Assembly: GCA_023078555.1 (NCBI GenBank)
Contig: JALAAN010000010.1
Span: forward strand, 434,001-498,000
Origin: Ulva prolifera
Taxonomy: Eukaryota > Chlorophyta > Ulvophyceae > Ulvales > Ulvaceae
Direction of reading: 5' to 3'
Length of the DNA stretch: 64,000 bases
In this document: positions 1-9,877 of the stretch, in pieces
Numbering within the stretch: position 1 is the first letter of the stretch
Layout: every line of letters starts with the position of its first letter
The notes under the pieces: model-generated
Databases searched by the model: none
What the model saw: the letters and a program-made list of their open reading frames with translations, nothing else
Told to the model about the DNA's origin: nothing
Program-made: the position numbers and the translations under genes

Positions 1-590
1 CTCTCCCGCCACTCATGCAGAAATCCCGCGCCTCACAAAAACAGGTTCCCAACCTCACGTTAGGGGCTGAATCTTTGCACATGATGCTCTCTTTGTCAAA
101 GGAATGTGGTCTAGAAATTTGGAGGCAATCAAGTGATAAGTCAGGGCTAGGGCTGCTATCAATGTTGAAATGTCAGCTGGCTCCCATGCCACTCATGCAA
201 AAATCTCGCGCCTCACAAAAACATGTTCCCAACCTCATTTTTGAGGCTGAATCTTTGCACATGATGCTCTCTATGTCACAGGAATGTGGTCTAGAAGTTT
301 GGAGGCAATCAAGTGACAAGTCAGGGCAAGCGCTCCTATCAATGTTGAAATGGCAGCGCGCTCTCCCGCCACTCATGCAGAAATCTCGCCCTCACAAAAA
401 CAGGTTCCCAACCTCACGTTAAGGGCTGAATCTTTGCACATGATGCTATCTATGTCAAATTAATGTGATGTGAGGGTTTGGAGGCAATCAAGTGATAACT
501 CAGGGCTAGGGCTGCTTTAAATGTTGAAATGGCAGCAAGCTCCCATGCCACTCATGCAGAAATCTCGCACCTCACAAAAACAGATTCCCA
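1..590. repeat. Left-edge block related to 37,952-38,541
   Basis: The first ~590 bp match the block starting at 37,952 in monomer order and in the rare marker GAAATGTCAGCTGG, which I saw only at about 168-181 and about 38,119-38,132. Differences seen by eye include TTTTTGAGGCTG here versus TTTTTAGGGCTG there, GCAAGCGCTCC versus GCAAGGGCTCC, and CAGATTCCC versus CAGGTTCCC near 590. The two blocks are therefore older copies of each other than the near-identical duplications at 30-52 kb. The repeat unit they belong to begins left of the window. Confidence 0.8.
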
Positions 591-603
591 ACCTCACCTT
601 AGG

Positions 604-783
604 GGCTGAATCTTTGCACATGATGCTCTCTATGTCAAAGGAATGTGGTGTAGAAGTTTGGAGGCAATCAAGTGATAAGTCAGGGCAAGGGCTGCTATCA
701 ATGTTGAAATGGCAGCGCGCTCTCCCGCCACTCATGCAGAAATCCCGCGCTTCACAAAAACAGGTTCCCAACCTCACGTTAGG
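604..783. repeat. Exemplar standard 180-bp monomer
   Basis: This is one complete standard monomer in the phase used throughout. Positions 1-110 of the monomer contain no CpG. They carry the conserved landmarks TTTGCACATGATGCTC, GTCAAAGGAATGTGG, TTTGGAGGCAATCAAGTGA and CAATGTTGAAATGGCAG. Positions 111-180 hold the GC-rich part AGCGCGCTCTCCCGCC, then CTCATGCAGAAAT, a CCGCG block, the run CACAAAAACAGGTTCCC and ACCTCACGTTAGG. In monomers reading GGTCTAGAAG, an XbaI-type palindrome TCTAGA lies at monomer positions 46-51. The GTGTAG form, present in this copy, destroys it. AGCGCGCT at 111-118 is an 8-bp perfect palindrome that is lost in the GCGTGCT subfamily. Confidence 0.95.
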
Positions 784-1682
784 GGCTGAATCTTTGCACA
801 TGATGCTCTCTTTGTCAAAGGAATGTGGTCTAGAAGTTTGGAGGCAATCAAGTGATAAGTCAGGGCAAGGGTTGCTATCAATGTTGAAAAGGCAGCGCGC
901 TCTCCCGCCCCTCATGCAGAAATCCCGCGCCTCACAAAAACAGGTTCCCAACCTCACGTTTGGGGCTGAATCTTTGCACATGATACTCTCTATGTCAAAG
1001 GAATGTGGTGTAGAAGTTTGGAGGCAATCAAGTGATAAGTCACGGCAAGGGTTGCTATCAATGTTGAAAAGGCAGCGCACTCTCCCGCCCCTCATGCAGA
1101 AATCCCGCGCCTCACAAAAACAGGTTCCCAACCTCACGTTTGGGGCTGAATCTTTGCACATGATACTCTCTATGTCAAAGGAATGTCATGTAGAAGTTTG
1201 GAGGCAATCAAGTGATAAGTCAGGGCTAGGGCTGCTATCAATGTTGAAATGGCAGCGTGCTCCCAAGCCACTCATGCAGAAATCTCGCCCTCGCAAAAAC
1301 AGGTTCCCAACCTCACGTTAGGGGCTGAATCTTTGCACATGATGCTATCTATGTCAAATTAATGTGATGTGAGGGTTTGGAGGCAATCAAGTGATAACTC
1401 AGGGCTAGGGCTGCTTTAAATGTTGAAATGGCAGCGTGCTCCCAAGCCACTCATGCAGAAATCCCGCGCTTCACAAAAACAGGTTCCCAACCTCACGTTA
1501 GGGGCTGAATCTTTGCACATGATGCTCTCTTTGTCAAAGGAATGTGGTCTAGAAGTTTGGAGGCAATCAAGTGATAAGTCAGGGCTAGGGCTGCTTTAAA
1601 TGTTGGAATGGCAGCGTGCTCCCAAGCCACTCATGCAGAAATCTCGCACCTCACAAAAACAGGTTCCCATCCTCACCTTAGG

Positions 1683-1861
1683 GGCTGAATCTTTGCACAT
1701 GATGCTCTCTATGTCAAAGGAATGTGGTGTAGAAGTTTGGAGGCAATCAAGTGATAAGTCAGGGCTAGGGCTGCTATCAATGTTGAAATGGCAGCACGCT
1801 CTCCCGCCACTCATGCAGAAATCTCGCCCTCGCAAAAACAGGTTCCCAACCTCACGTTAGG
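1683..1861. repeat. Exemplar short 179-bp monomer (CGCCCTC form)
   Basis: This monomer lacks one base in the CCGCGCCTC block and reads TCTCGCCCTCGCAAAAAC instead of CCCGCGCCTCACAAAAAC. The loss makes it 179 bp and shifts the reading frame of the array. The short form recurs dozens of times, often with a linked change of CTCAC to CTCGC. It usually sits immediately before a TTAATGTGATG-type monomer. Its number accounts exactly for block lengths that are not multiples of 180: the 5,207-bp HOR is 29 monomers with 13 short ones, and the 3,053-bp offset is 17 monomers with 7 short ones. Confidence 0.93.
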
Positions 1862-2041
1862 GGCTGAATCTTTGCACATGATGCTATCTATGTCAAATTA
1901 ATGTGATGTGAGGGTTTGGAGGCAATCAAGTGATAACTCAGGGCTAGGGCTGCTTTAAATGTTGAAATGGCAGCGTGCTCCCATGCCACTCATGCAGAAA
2001 TCTCGCACCTCACAAAAACAGGTTCCCAACCTCACCTTAGG
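1862..2041. repeat. Exemplar divergent monomer with TTAATGTGATGTGAGGG and GCTTTAAATG
   Basis: This subfamily differs from the standard monomer in a linked group of changes. It has GCTATCTATGTC for GCTCTCTATGTC, AAATTAATGTGATGTGAGGG for AAAGGAATGTGGTGTAGAAG, GATAACTC for GATAAGTC, and GCTTTAAATG for GCTATCAATG. The changes add stops (TAA, TGA), so every long open frame in the window ends near one of these monomers. Copies lie near 440, 1345, 3500, 4040, 7280, 9440, 12320, 15560, 17005, 18980, 30500, 32295, 32655, 33015, 35715, 40205, 43620, 48825, 52410, 53130, 58165 and 62850, among others. It is usually preceded by a 179-bp monomer. The copies near 7280, 9440 and 58165 instead follow a 180-bp monomer. 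Confidence 0.92.
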
Positions 2042-3297
2042 GGCTGAATCTTTGCACATGATGCTCTCTATGTCAAAGGAATGTGGTGTAGAAGTTTGGA
2101 GGCAATCAAGTGATAAGTCAGGGCTAGGGCTGCTATCAATGTTGAAATGGCAGCGCGCTCTCCCGCCACTCATGCAGAAATCCCGCGCCTCACAAAAACA
2201 GGTTCCCAACCTCACGTTAGGGGCTGAATCTTTGCACATGATGCTCTCTTTGTCAAAGGAATGTGGTCTAGAAGTTTGGAGGCAATCAAGTGATAACTCA
2301 GGGCTAGGGCTGCTTTAAATGTTGAAATGGCAGCGTGCTCCCATGCCACTCATGCAGAAATCTCGCACCTCACAAAAACAGGTTCCCAACCTCACCTTCG
2401 GGGCTGAATCTTTGCACATGATGCTCTCTATGTCAAAGGAATGTGGTGTAGAAGTTTGGAGGCAATCAAGTGATAAGTCAGGGCTAGGGCTGCTATCAAT
2501 GTTGAAATGGCAGCGCGCTCTCCCGCCACTCATGCAGAAATCCCGCGCCTCACAAAAACAGGTTCCCAACCTCACGTTAGGGGCTGAATCTTTGCACATG
2601 ATGCTCTCTTTGTCAAAGGAATGTGGTCTAGAAGTTTGGAGGCAATCAAGTGATAACTCAGGGCTAGGGCTGCTTTAAATGTTGAAATGGCAGCGTGCTC
2701 CCATGCCACTCATGCAGAAATCTCGCACCTCACAAAAACAGGTTCCCAACCTCACCTTCGGGGCTGAATCTTTGCACATGATGCTCTCTATGTCAAAGGA
2801 ATGTGGTGTAGAAGTTTGGATGCAATCAAGTGATAAGTCAGGGCTAGGGCTGCTATCAATGTTGAAATGGCAGCGCGCTCTCCCGCCACTCATGCAGAAA
2901 TCCCGCGCCTCACAAAAACAGGTTCCCAACCTCACGTTAGGGGCTGAATCTTTGCACATGATGCTCTCTTTGTCAAAGGAATGTGGTCTAGAAGTTTGGA
3001 GGCAATCAAGTGATAACTCAGGGCTAGGGCTGCTTTAAATGTTGAAATGGCAGCGTGCTCCCATGCCACTCATGCAGAAATCTCGCACCTCACAAAAACA
3101 GGTTCCCAACCTCACCTTCGGGGCTGAATCTTTGCACATGATGCTCTCTATGTCAAAGGAATGTGGTGTAGAAGTTTGGATGCAATCAAGTGATAAGTCA
3201 GGGCTAGGGCTGCTATCAATGTTGAAATGGCAGCGCGCTCTCCCGCCACTCATGCAGAAATCCCGCGCCTCACAAAAACAGGTTCCCAACCTCACGT
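1954..3297. repeat. 360-bp dimeric HOR, nearly four units
   Basis: Two monomer types alternate with an exact 360-bp period. One has GCTTTAAATG, GCGTGCTCCCATGCC, TCTCGCACCTC and CACCTT(A/C)GG. The other has GCTATCAATG, GCGCGCTCTCCCGCC and CCCGCGCCTC. The GCTTTAAATG marker falls at 1,954, 2,314, 2,674 and 3,034. The last two dimers also share GGATGCAATC in place of GGAGGCAATC, so the newest amplification step can be ordered inside the array. Three units of the same dimer recur in the 2,158-bp duplicate (about 4,112-5,100). Confidence 0.9.
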
Positions 3298-5174
3298 TTG
3301 GGGCTGAATCTTTGCACATGATACTCTCTATGTCAAAGGAATGTCATGTAGAAGTTTGGAGGCAATCAAGTGATAAGTCAGGGCTAGGGCTGCTATCAAT
3401 GTTGAAATGGCAGCGTGCTCCCAAGCCACTCATGCAGAAATCTCGCCCTCGCAAAAACAGGTTCCCAACCTCACGTTAGGGGCTGAATCTTTGCACATGA
3501 TGCTATCTATGTCAAATTAATGTGATGTGAGGGTTTGGAGGCAATCAAGTGATAACTCAGGGCTAGGGCTGCTTTAAATGTTGAAATGGCAGCGTGCTCC
3601 CAAGCCACTCATGCAGAAATCCCGCGCTTCACAAAAACAGGTTCCCAACCTCACGTTAGGGGCTGAATCTTTGCACATGATGCTCTCTTTGTCAAAGGAA
3701 TGTGGTCTAGAAGTTTGGAGGCAATCAAGTGATAAGTCAGGGCTAGGGCTGCTTTAAATGTTGGAATGGCAGCGTGCTCCCAAGCCACTCATGCAGAAAT
3801 CTCGCACCTCACAAAAACAGGTTCCCATCCTCACCTTAGGGGCTGAATCTTTGCACATGATGCTCTCTATGTCAAAGGAATGTGGTGTAGAAGTTTGGAG
3901 GCAATCAAGTGATAAGTCAGGGCTAGGGCTGCTATCAATGTTGAAATGGCAGCACGCTCTCCCGCCACTCATGCAGAAATCTCGCCCTCGCAAAAACAGG
4001 TTCCCAACCTCACGTTAGGGGCTGAATCTTTGCACATGATGCTATCTATGTCAAATTAATGTGATGTGAGGGTTTGGAGGCAATCAAGTGATAACTCAGG
4101 GCTAGGGCTGCTTTAAATGTTGAAATGGCAGCGTGCTCCCATGCCACTCATGCAGAAATCTCGCACCTCACAAAAACAGGTTCCCAACCTCACCTTAGGG
4201 GCTGAATCTTTGCACATGATGCTCTCTATGTCAAAGGAATGTGGTGTAGAAGTTTGGAGGCAATCAAGTGATAAGTCAGGGCTAGGGCTGCTATCAATGT
4301 TGAAATGGCAGCGCGCTCTCCCGCCACTCATGCAGAAATCCCGCGCCTCACAAAAACAGGTTCCCAACCTCACGTTAGGGGCTGAATCTTTGCACATGAT
4401 GCTCTCTTTGTCAAAGGAATGTGGTCTAGAAGTTTGGAGGCAATCAAGTGATAACTCAGGGCTAGGGCTGCTTTAAATGTTGAAATGGCAGCGTGCTCCC
4501 ATGCCACTCATGCAGAAATCTCGCACCTCACAAAAACAGGTTCCCAACCTCACCTTCGGGGCTGAATCTTTGCACATGATGCTCTCTATGTCAAAGGAAT
4601 GTGGTGTAGAAGTTTGGAGGCAATCAAGTGATAAGTCAGGGCTAGGGCTGCTATCAATGTTGAAATGGCAGCGCGCTCTCCCGCCACTCATGCAGAAATC
4701 CCGCGCCTCACAAAAACAGGTTCCCAACCTCACGTTAGGGGCTGAATCTTTGCACATGATGCTCTCTTTGTCAAAGGAATGTGGTCTAGAAGTTTGGAGG
4801 CAATCAAGTGATAACTCAGGGCTAGGGCTGCTTTAAATGTTGAAATGGCAGCGTGCTCCCATGCCACTCATGCAGAAATCTCGCACCTCACAAAAACAGG
4901 TTCCCAACCTCACCTTCGGGGCTGAATCTTTGCACATGATGCTCTCTATGTCAAAGGAATGTGGTGTAGAAGTTTGGATGCAATCAAGTGATAAGTCAGG
5001 GCTAGGGCTGCTATCAATGTTGAAATGGCAGCGCGCTCTCCCGCCACTCATGCAGAAATCCCGCGCCTCACAAAAACAGGTTCCCAACCTCACGTTAGGG
5101 GCTGAATCTTTGCACATGATGCTCTCTTTGTCAAAGGAATGTGGTCTAGAAGTTTGGAGGCAATCAAGTGATAA
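3249..5174. repeat. 2,158-bp HOR unit, copy 2 (identity ends at 5,174)
   Basis: This copy repeats 1,091-3,016 in the same monomer order at a constant offset of 2,158 bp. Identity stops where copy 1 has GATAACTC (C3017) and this copy has GATAAGTC (G5175). Beyond that point this copy continues with GGCAAGGGTTGC and GAAAAGG monomers. About 1.9 units of the HOR are therefore present. I saw no base difference within the identical span in the stretches compared. Confidence 0.87.
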
Positions 5175-5818
5175 GTCAGGGCAAGGGTTGCTATCAATGT
5201 TGAAAAGGCAGCGCGCTCTCCCGCCCCTCATGCAGAAATCCCGCGCCTCACAAAAACAGGTTCCCAACCTCACGTTAGGGGCTGAATCTTTGCACATGAT
5301 ACTCTCTATGTCAAAGGAATGTGGTGTAGAAGTTTGGAGGCAATCAAGTGATAAGTCAGGGCAAGGGCTGCTATCAATGTTGAAAAGGCAGCGCGCTCTC
5401 CCGCCCCTCATGCAGAAATCTCGCCCTCACAAAAACAGGTTCCCAACCTAACGTTAGGGGCTGAATCTTTGCACATGATGCACTCTATGTCAAAGGAATG
5501 TGGTGTAGAAGTTTGGAGGCAATCAAGTGATAAGTCAGGGCTAGGGCTGCCATCAATGTTGAAATGGCAGCGTGCTCCCATGCCACTCATGCAGAAATCC
5601 CGCGCCTCACAAAAACATGTTCCCAACATCACGTTAGGGGCTGAATCTTTGCACATGATGCTCTCTATGTCAAAGGAATGTGGTATAGAAGTTTGGAGGC
5701 AATCAAGTGATAAGTCAGGGCTAGGGCTGCTATCAATGATGAAATGGCAGCGCGCTCTCCCGCCACTCATGCAGAAATCCCGCGCCTCACAAAAACAGGT
5801 TCCCAACCTCACGGTAGG
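5175..5818. repeat. Mixed standard monomers between HOR blocks
   Basis: About 3.6 ordinary monomers with GGCAAGGGTTGC, GAAAAGGCAG and CCCGCCCCTC features join the 2,158-bp HOR to the cassette at 5,819. Near 5,450 a monomer reads CAACCTAACGTTAGG, and near 5,480 GATGCACTCTATG. I saw both as private changes of this stretch. No other element is present. Confidence 0.8.
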
Positions 5819-6537
5819 GGCTGAATCTTTGCACATGATGCTCTCTTTGTCAAAGGAATGTGGTCTAGAAATTTGGAGGCAATCAAGTGATAAGTCAGGG
5901 CTAGGGCTGCTATCAATGTTGAAATGGCAGCTGGCTCCCATGCCACTCATGCAAAAATCTCGCGCCTCACAAAAACATGTTCCCAACCTCATTTTTGAGG
6001 CTGAATCTTTGCACATGATGCTCTCTATGTCACAGGAATGTGGTCTAGAAGTTTGGAGGCAATCAAGTGACAAGTCAGGGCAAGGGCTGCTATCAATGTT
6101 GAAATGGCAGCGCGCTCTCCCGCCACACATGCAGAAATCCCGCGCCTCACAAAAACATGTTCCCAACCTCACGTTAGGGGCTGAATCTTTGCACATGATG
6201 CTCTCTATGTCAAAGGAATGTGGTCTAGAAGTTTGGAGGCAATCAAGTGATAAGTCAGGGCTAGGGCGGCCATCAAAGTTGAAATGGCAGCGTGCTCCCA
6301 TGCCACTCATGCAGAAATCCCGCGCCTCACAAAAACATGTTCACAACATCACGTTAGGGGCTGAATCTTTGCACATGATGCTCTCTATGTCAAAGGAATG
6401 TGGTCTAGAAGTTTGGAGGCAATCAAGTGATAAGTCAGGGCGAGGGCTGCTATCAATGTTGAAATGGCAGCGTGCTCCCATGCCCCTCATGCAGAAATCT
6501 CGCCCTCACAAAAACAGGTTCCCAACCTCACGTTCGG
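5819..6537. repeat. Recurring four-monomer cassette (719 bp), copy at 5.8 kb
   Basis: This is one of seven full copies of a four-monomer haplotype. In order it carries: TCTTTGTCAAAGG with TAGAAATTTGG and GGCAGCTGGCTCC; CATTTTTGAGG followed by TCACAGGAATG and GTGACAAGTC; CCGCCACACATG then CATGTTCCCAACC; and CATGTTCACAACATC before a 179-bp monomer. CATTTTTGAGG is the most distinctive marker because it replaces CACGTTAGGGG. Private features of this copy are CATCAAAGTTG near 6,271, GGGCGAGGGC near 6,439 and TCACGGTAGG just upstream. Confidence 0.88.
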
Positions 6538-6644
6538 GGCTGAATCTTTGCACATGATGCTCTTTATGTCAAAGGAATGTGGTGTAGAAGTTTGGAGGCA
6601 ATCAAGTGATAAGTCAGGGCAAGGGCTGCTATCAATGTTGAAAT

Positions 6645-7482
6645 GGCAGCGCGCTCTCCCGCCCCTCATGCAGAAATCTCGCCCTCACAAAAACAGGTTC
6701 CCAACCTCACGTTAGGGGCTGAATCTTTGCACATGATGCTCTCTATGTCAAAGGAATGTGGTGTAGAAGTTTGGAGGCAATCAAGTGATAAGTCAGGGCT
6801 AGGGCTGCCATCAATGTTGAAATGGCAGCGTGCTCCCATGCCACTCATGCAGAAATCCCGCGCCTCACAAAAACATGTTCCCAACATCACGTTAGGGGCT
6901 GAATCTTTGCACATGATGCTCTCTATGTCAAAGGAATGTGGTATAGAAGTTTGGAGGCAATCAAGTGATAAGTCAGGGCTAGGGCTGCTATCAATGTTGA
7001 AATGGCAGCGTGCTCCCATGCCCCTCATGCAGAAATCCCGCGCCTCACAAAAACAGGTTCCCAACCTCACGTTAGGGGCTGAATCTTTGCACATGATGCT
7101 CTCTATGTCAAAGGAATGTGGTCTAGAAGTTTGGAGGCAATCAAGTGATAACTCAGGGCTAGGGCTGCTTTAAATGTTGAAATGGCAGCGTGCTCCCATG
7201 CCACTCATGCAGAAATCTCGCACCTCACAAAAACAGGTTCCCAACCTCACCTTCGGGGCTGAATCTTTGCACATGATGCTATCTATGTCAAATTAATGTG
7301 ATGTGAGGGTTTGGAGGCAATCAAGTGATAACTCAGGGCTAGGGCTGCTTTAAATGTTGAAATGGCAGCGTGCTCCCATGCCACTCATGCAGAAATCTCG
7401 CACCTCACAAAAACAGGTTCCCAACCTCACCTTAGGGGCTGAATCTTTGCACATGATGCTCTCTATGTCAAAGGAATGTGGT
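6645..7482. repeat. 838-bp duplicated block, copy 1 (offset 2,159 bp)
   Basis: This block matches 8,804-9,641 at an offset of 2,159 bp (12 monomers, one short). The left edge is T6644 versus A8803 (GAAATGG versus GAAAAGG). The right edge is G7483 versus C9642 (GTGTAG versus TCTAG). It includes a CACCTTCGG monomer and a TTAATGTGATG-type monomer. Confidence 0.85.
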
Positions 7483-8253
7483 GTAGAAGTTTGGAGGCAA
7501 TCAAGTGATAAGTCAGGGCTAGGGCTGCTATCAATGTTGAAATGGCAGCGCGCTCTCCCGCCACTCATGCAGAAATCCCGCGCCTCACAAAAACAGGTTC
7601 CCAACCTCACGTTAGTGGCTGAATCTTTGCACATGATGCTCTCTTTGTCAAAGGAATGTGGTCTAGAAGTTTGGAGGCAATCAAGTGATAAGTCAGGGCA
7701 AGGGTTGCTATCAATGTTGAAAAGGCAGCGCGCTCTCCCGCCCCTCATGCAGAAATCCCGCGCCTCACAAAAACAGGTTCCCAACCTCACGTTAGGGGCT
7801 GAATCTTTGCACATGATACTCTCTATGTCAAAGGAATGTGGTGTAGAAGTTTGGAGGCAATCAAGTGATAAGTCAGGGCAAGGGCTGCTATCAATGTTGA
7901 AAAGGCAGCGCGCTCTCCCGCCCCTCATGCAGAAATCCCGCGCCTCACAAAAACAGGGCCCCAACCTCACGTTAGGGGCTGAATCTTTGCACATGATGCT
8001 CTCTATGTCAAAGGAATGTGGTGTAGAAGTTTGGAGGCAATCAAGTGATAAGTCAGGGCTAGGGCTGCCATCAATGTTGAAATGGCAGCGTGCTCCCATG
8101 CCACTCATGCAGAAATCCCGCGCCTCACAAAAACATGTTCCCAACATCACGTTAGGGGCTGAATCTTTGCACATGATGCTCTCTATGTCAAAGGAATGTG
8201 CTCTAGAAGTTTGGAGGCAATCAAGTGATAAGTCAGGGCTAGGGATGCTATCA
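7354..8253. repeat. 900-bp pentameric HOR unit, copy 1
   Basis: Five 180-bp monomers repeat in the same order in the next 899 bp. Differences from copy 2 include CACCTTAGG versus CACCTTCGG in the first monomer, the private GTTAGTGGCTG near 7,612, CAGGGCCCC near 7,955 versus CAGGTTCCC, and a full-length CGCGCCTC where copy 2 has the short CGCCCTC. Because no 179-bp monomer interrupts this stretch, it contains the longest open frames of the window (7,354-8,874 on +, 7,350-8,828 on -). These are not genes. Confidence 0.82.
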
Positions 8254-9152
8254 ATGTTGAAATGGCAGCGTGCTCCCATGCCACTCATGCAGAAATCTCG
8301 CACCTCACAAAAACAGGTTCCCAACCTCACCTTCGGGGCTGAATCTTTGCACATGATGCTCTCTATGTCAAAGGAATGTGGTGTAGAAGTTTGGAGGCAA
8401 TCAAGTGATAAGTCAGGGCTAGGGCTGCTATCAATGTTGAAATGGCAGCGCGCTCTCCCGCCACTCATGCAGAAATCCCGCGCCTCACAAAAACAGGTTC
8501 CCAACCTCACGTTAGGGGCTGAATCTTTGCACATGATGCTCTCTTTGTCAAAGGAATGTGGTCTAGAAGTTTGGAGGCAATCAAGTGATAAGTCAGGGCA
8601 AGGGTTGCTATCAATGTTGAAAAGGCAGCGCGCTCTCCCGCCCCTCATGCAGAAATCCCGCGCCTCACAAAAACAGGTTCCCAACCTCACGTTAGGGGCT
8701 GAATCTTTGCACATGATACTCTCTATGTCAAAGGAATGTGGTGTAGAAGTTTGGAGGCAATCAAGTGATAAGTCAGGGCAAGGGCTGCTATCAATGTTGA
8801 AAAGGCAGCGCGCTCTCCCGCCCCTCATGCAGAAATCTCGCCCTCACAAAAACAGGTTCCCAACCTCACGTTAGGGGCTGAATCTTTGCACATGATGCTC
8901 TCTATGTCAAAGGAATGTGGTGTAGAAGTTTGGAGGCAATCAAGTGATAAGTCAGGGCTAGGGCTGCCATCAATGTTGAAATGGCAGCGTGCTCCCATGC
9001 CACTCATGCAGAAATCCCGCGCCTCACAAAAACATGTTCCCAACATCACGTTAGGGGCTGAATCTTTGCACATGATGCTCTCTATGTCAAAGGAATGTGG
9101 TATAGAAGTTTGGAGGCAATCAAGTGATAAGTCAGGGCTAGGGCTGCTATCA
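8254..9152. repeat. 900-bp pentameric HOR unit, copy 2
   Basis: This is the second copy of the pentamer, 899 bp because its fourth monomer is the short form (near 8,840). The fifth monomer ends in GGTATAGAAG, where copy 1 has GCTCTAGAAG. The copies share monomer order and most diagnostic bases. Confidence 0.8.
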
Positions 9153-9641
9153 ATGTTGAAATGGCAGCGTGCTCCCATGCCCCTCATGCAGAAATCCCGC
9201 GCCTCACAAAAACAGGTTCCCAACCTCACGTTAGGGGCTGAATCTTTGCACATGATGCTCTCTATGTCAAAGGAATGTGGTCTAGAAGTTTGGAGGCAAT
9301 CAAGTGATAACTCAGGGCTAGGGCTGCTTTAAATGTTGAAATGGCAGCGTGCTCCCATGCCACTCATGCAGAAATCTCGCACCTCACAAAAACAGGTTCC
9401 CAACCTCACCTTCGGGGCTGAATCTTTGCACATGATGCTATCTATGTCAAATTAATGTGATGTGAGGGTTTGGAGGCAATCAAGTGATAACTCAGGGCTA
9501 GGGCTGCTTTAAATGTTGAAATGGCAGCGTGCTCCCATGCCACTCATGCAGAAATCTCGCACCTCACAAAAACAGGTTCCCAACCTCACCTTAGGGGCTG
9601 AATCTTTGCACATGATGCTCTCTATGTCAAAGGAATGTGGT
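8804..9641. repeat. 838-bp duplicated block, copy 2 (offset 2,159 bp)
   Basis: This is the second copy of 6,645-7,482. After 9,641 the sequence keeps matching the first region only if the offset drops by 180 to 1,979 bp. It continues like 7,663 onward (TCTAGAAG, GGCAAGGGTTGC, GAAAAGG). One whole monomer present in the first region (about 7,483-7,662) is therefore missing here, a single-monomer deletion. Confidence 0.8.
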
Positions 9642-9877
9642 CTAGAAGTTTGGAGGCAATCAAGTGATAAGTCAGGGCAAGGGTTGCTATCAATGTTGAA
9701 AAGGCAGCGCGCTCTCCCGCCCCTCATGCAGAAATCCCGCGCCTCACAAAAACAGGTTCCCAACCTCACGTTAGGGGCTGAATCTTTGCACATGATACTC
9801 TCTATGTCAAAGGAATGTGGTGTAGAAGTTTGGAGGCAATCAAGTGATAAGTCAGGGCTAGGGCTGCTATCAATGTT

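Larger units (their letters stand above)
1091..3248. repeat. 2,158-bp HOR unit (12 monomers), copy 1
   Basis: This 12-monomer block (12 x 180 minus two short monomers) is followed directly by a second copy starting at 3,249. It includes the rare GAATGTCATGTAG monomer (about 1,180), the CCCAAGCC variants, and a run of 360-bp dimers. The left edge of identity is set by the difference C1090 versus A3248, exactly 2,158 bp apart. Direct adjacency of the copies indicates tandem duplication, probably by unequal exchange. Confidence 0.88.

Noticed and set aside
436-540. TTTAAA in GCTTTAAATG as a promoter TATA box
   Set aside because: It is one of the subfamily variants of GCTATCAATG, repeated in dozens of monomers, with no gene downstream.
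7350-8828. 492-codon cysteine-rich frame on - as a secreted or metal-binding protein
   Set aside because: The cysteines come from one repeated 60-residue translation (CKDSAPNVRLGTCFCEARDFC). It is an antisense by-product of the satellite with no independent support.
7354-8874. 506-codon open frame on + (and many shorter ones across the window) as a repeat protein gene
   Set aside because: The frame is just the 60-codon monomer repeated. It overlaps an equally long antisense frame, is broken wherever a 179-bp or TTAATGTGATG monomer occurs, has no recognisable domain or gene signals, and varies at amino-acid-changing positions.
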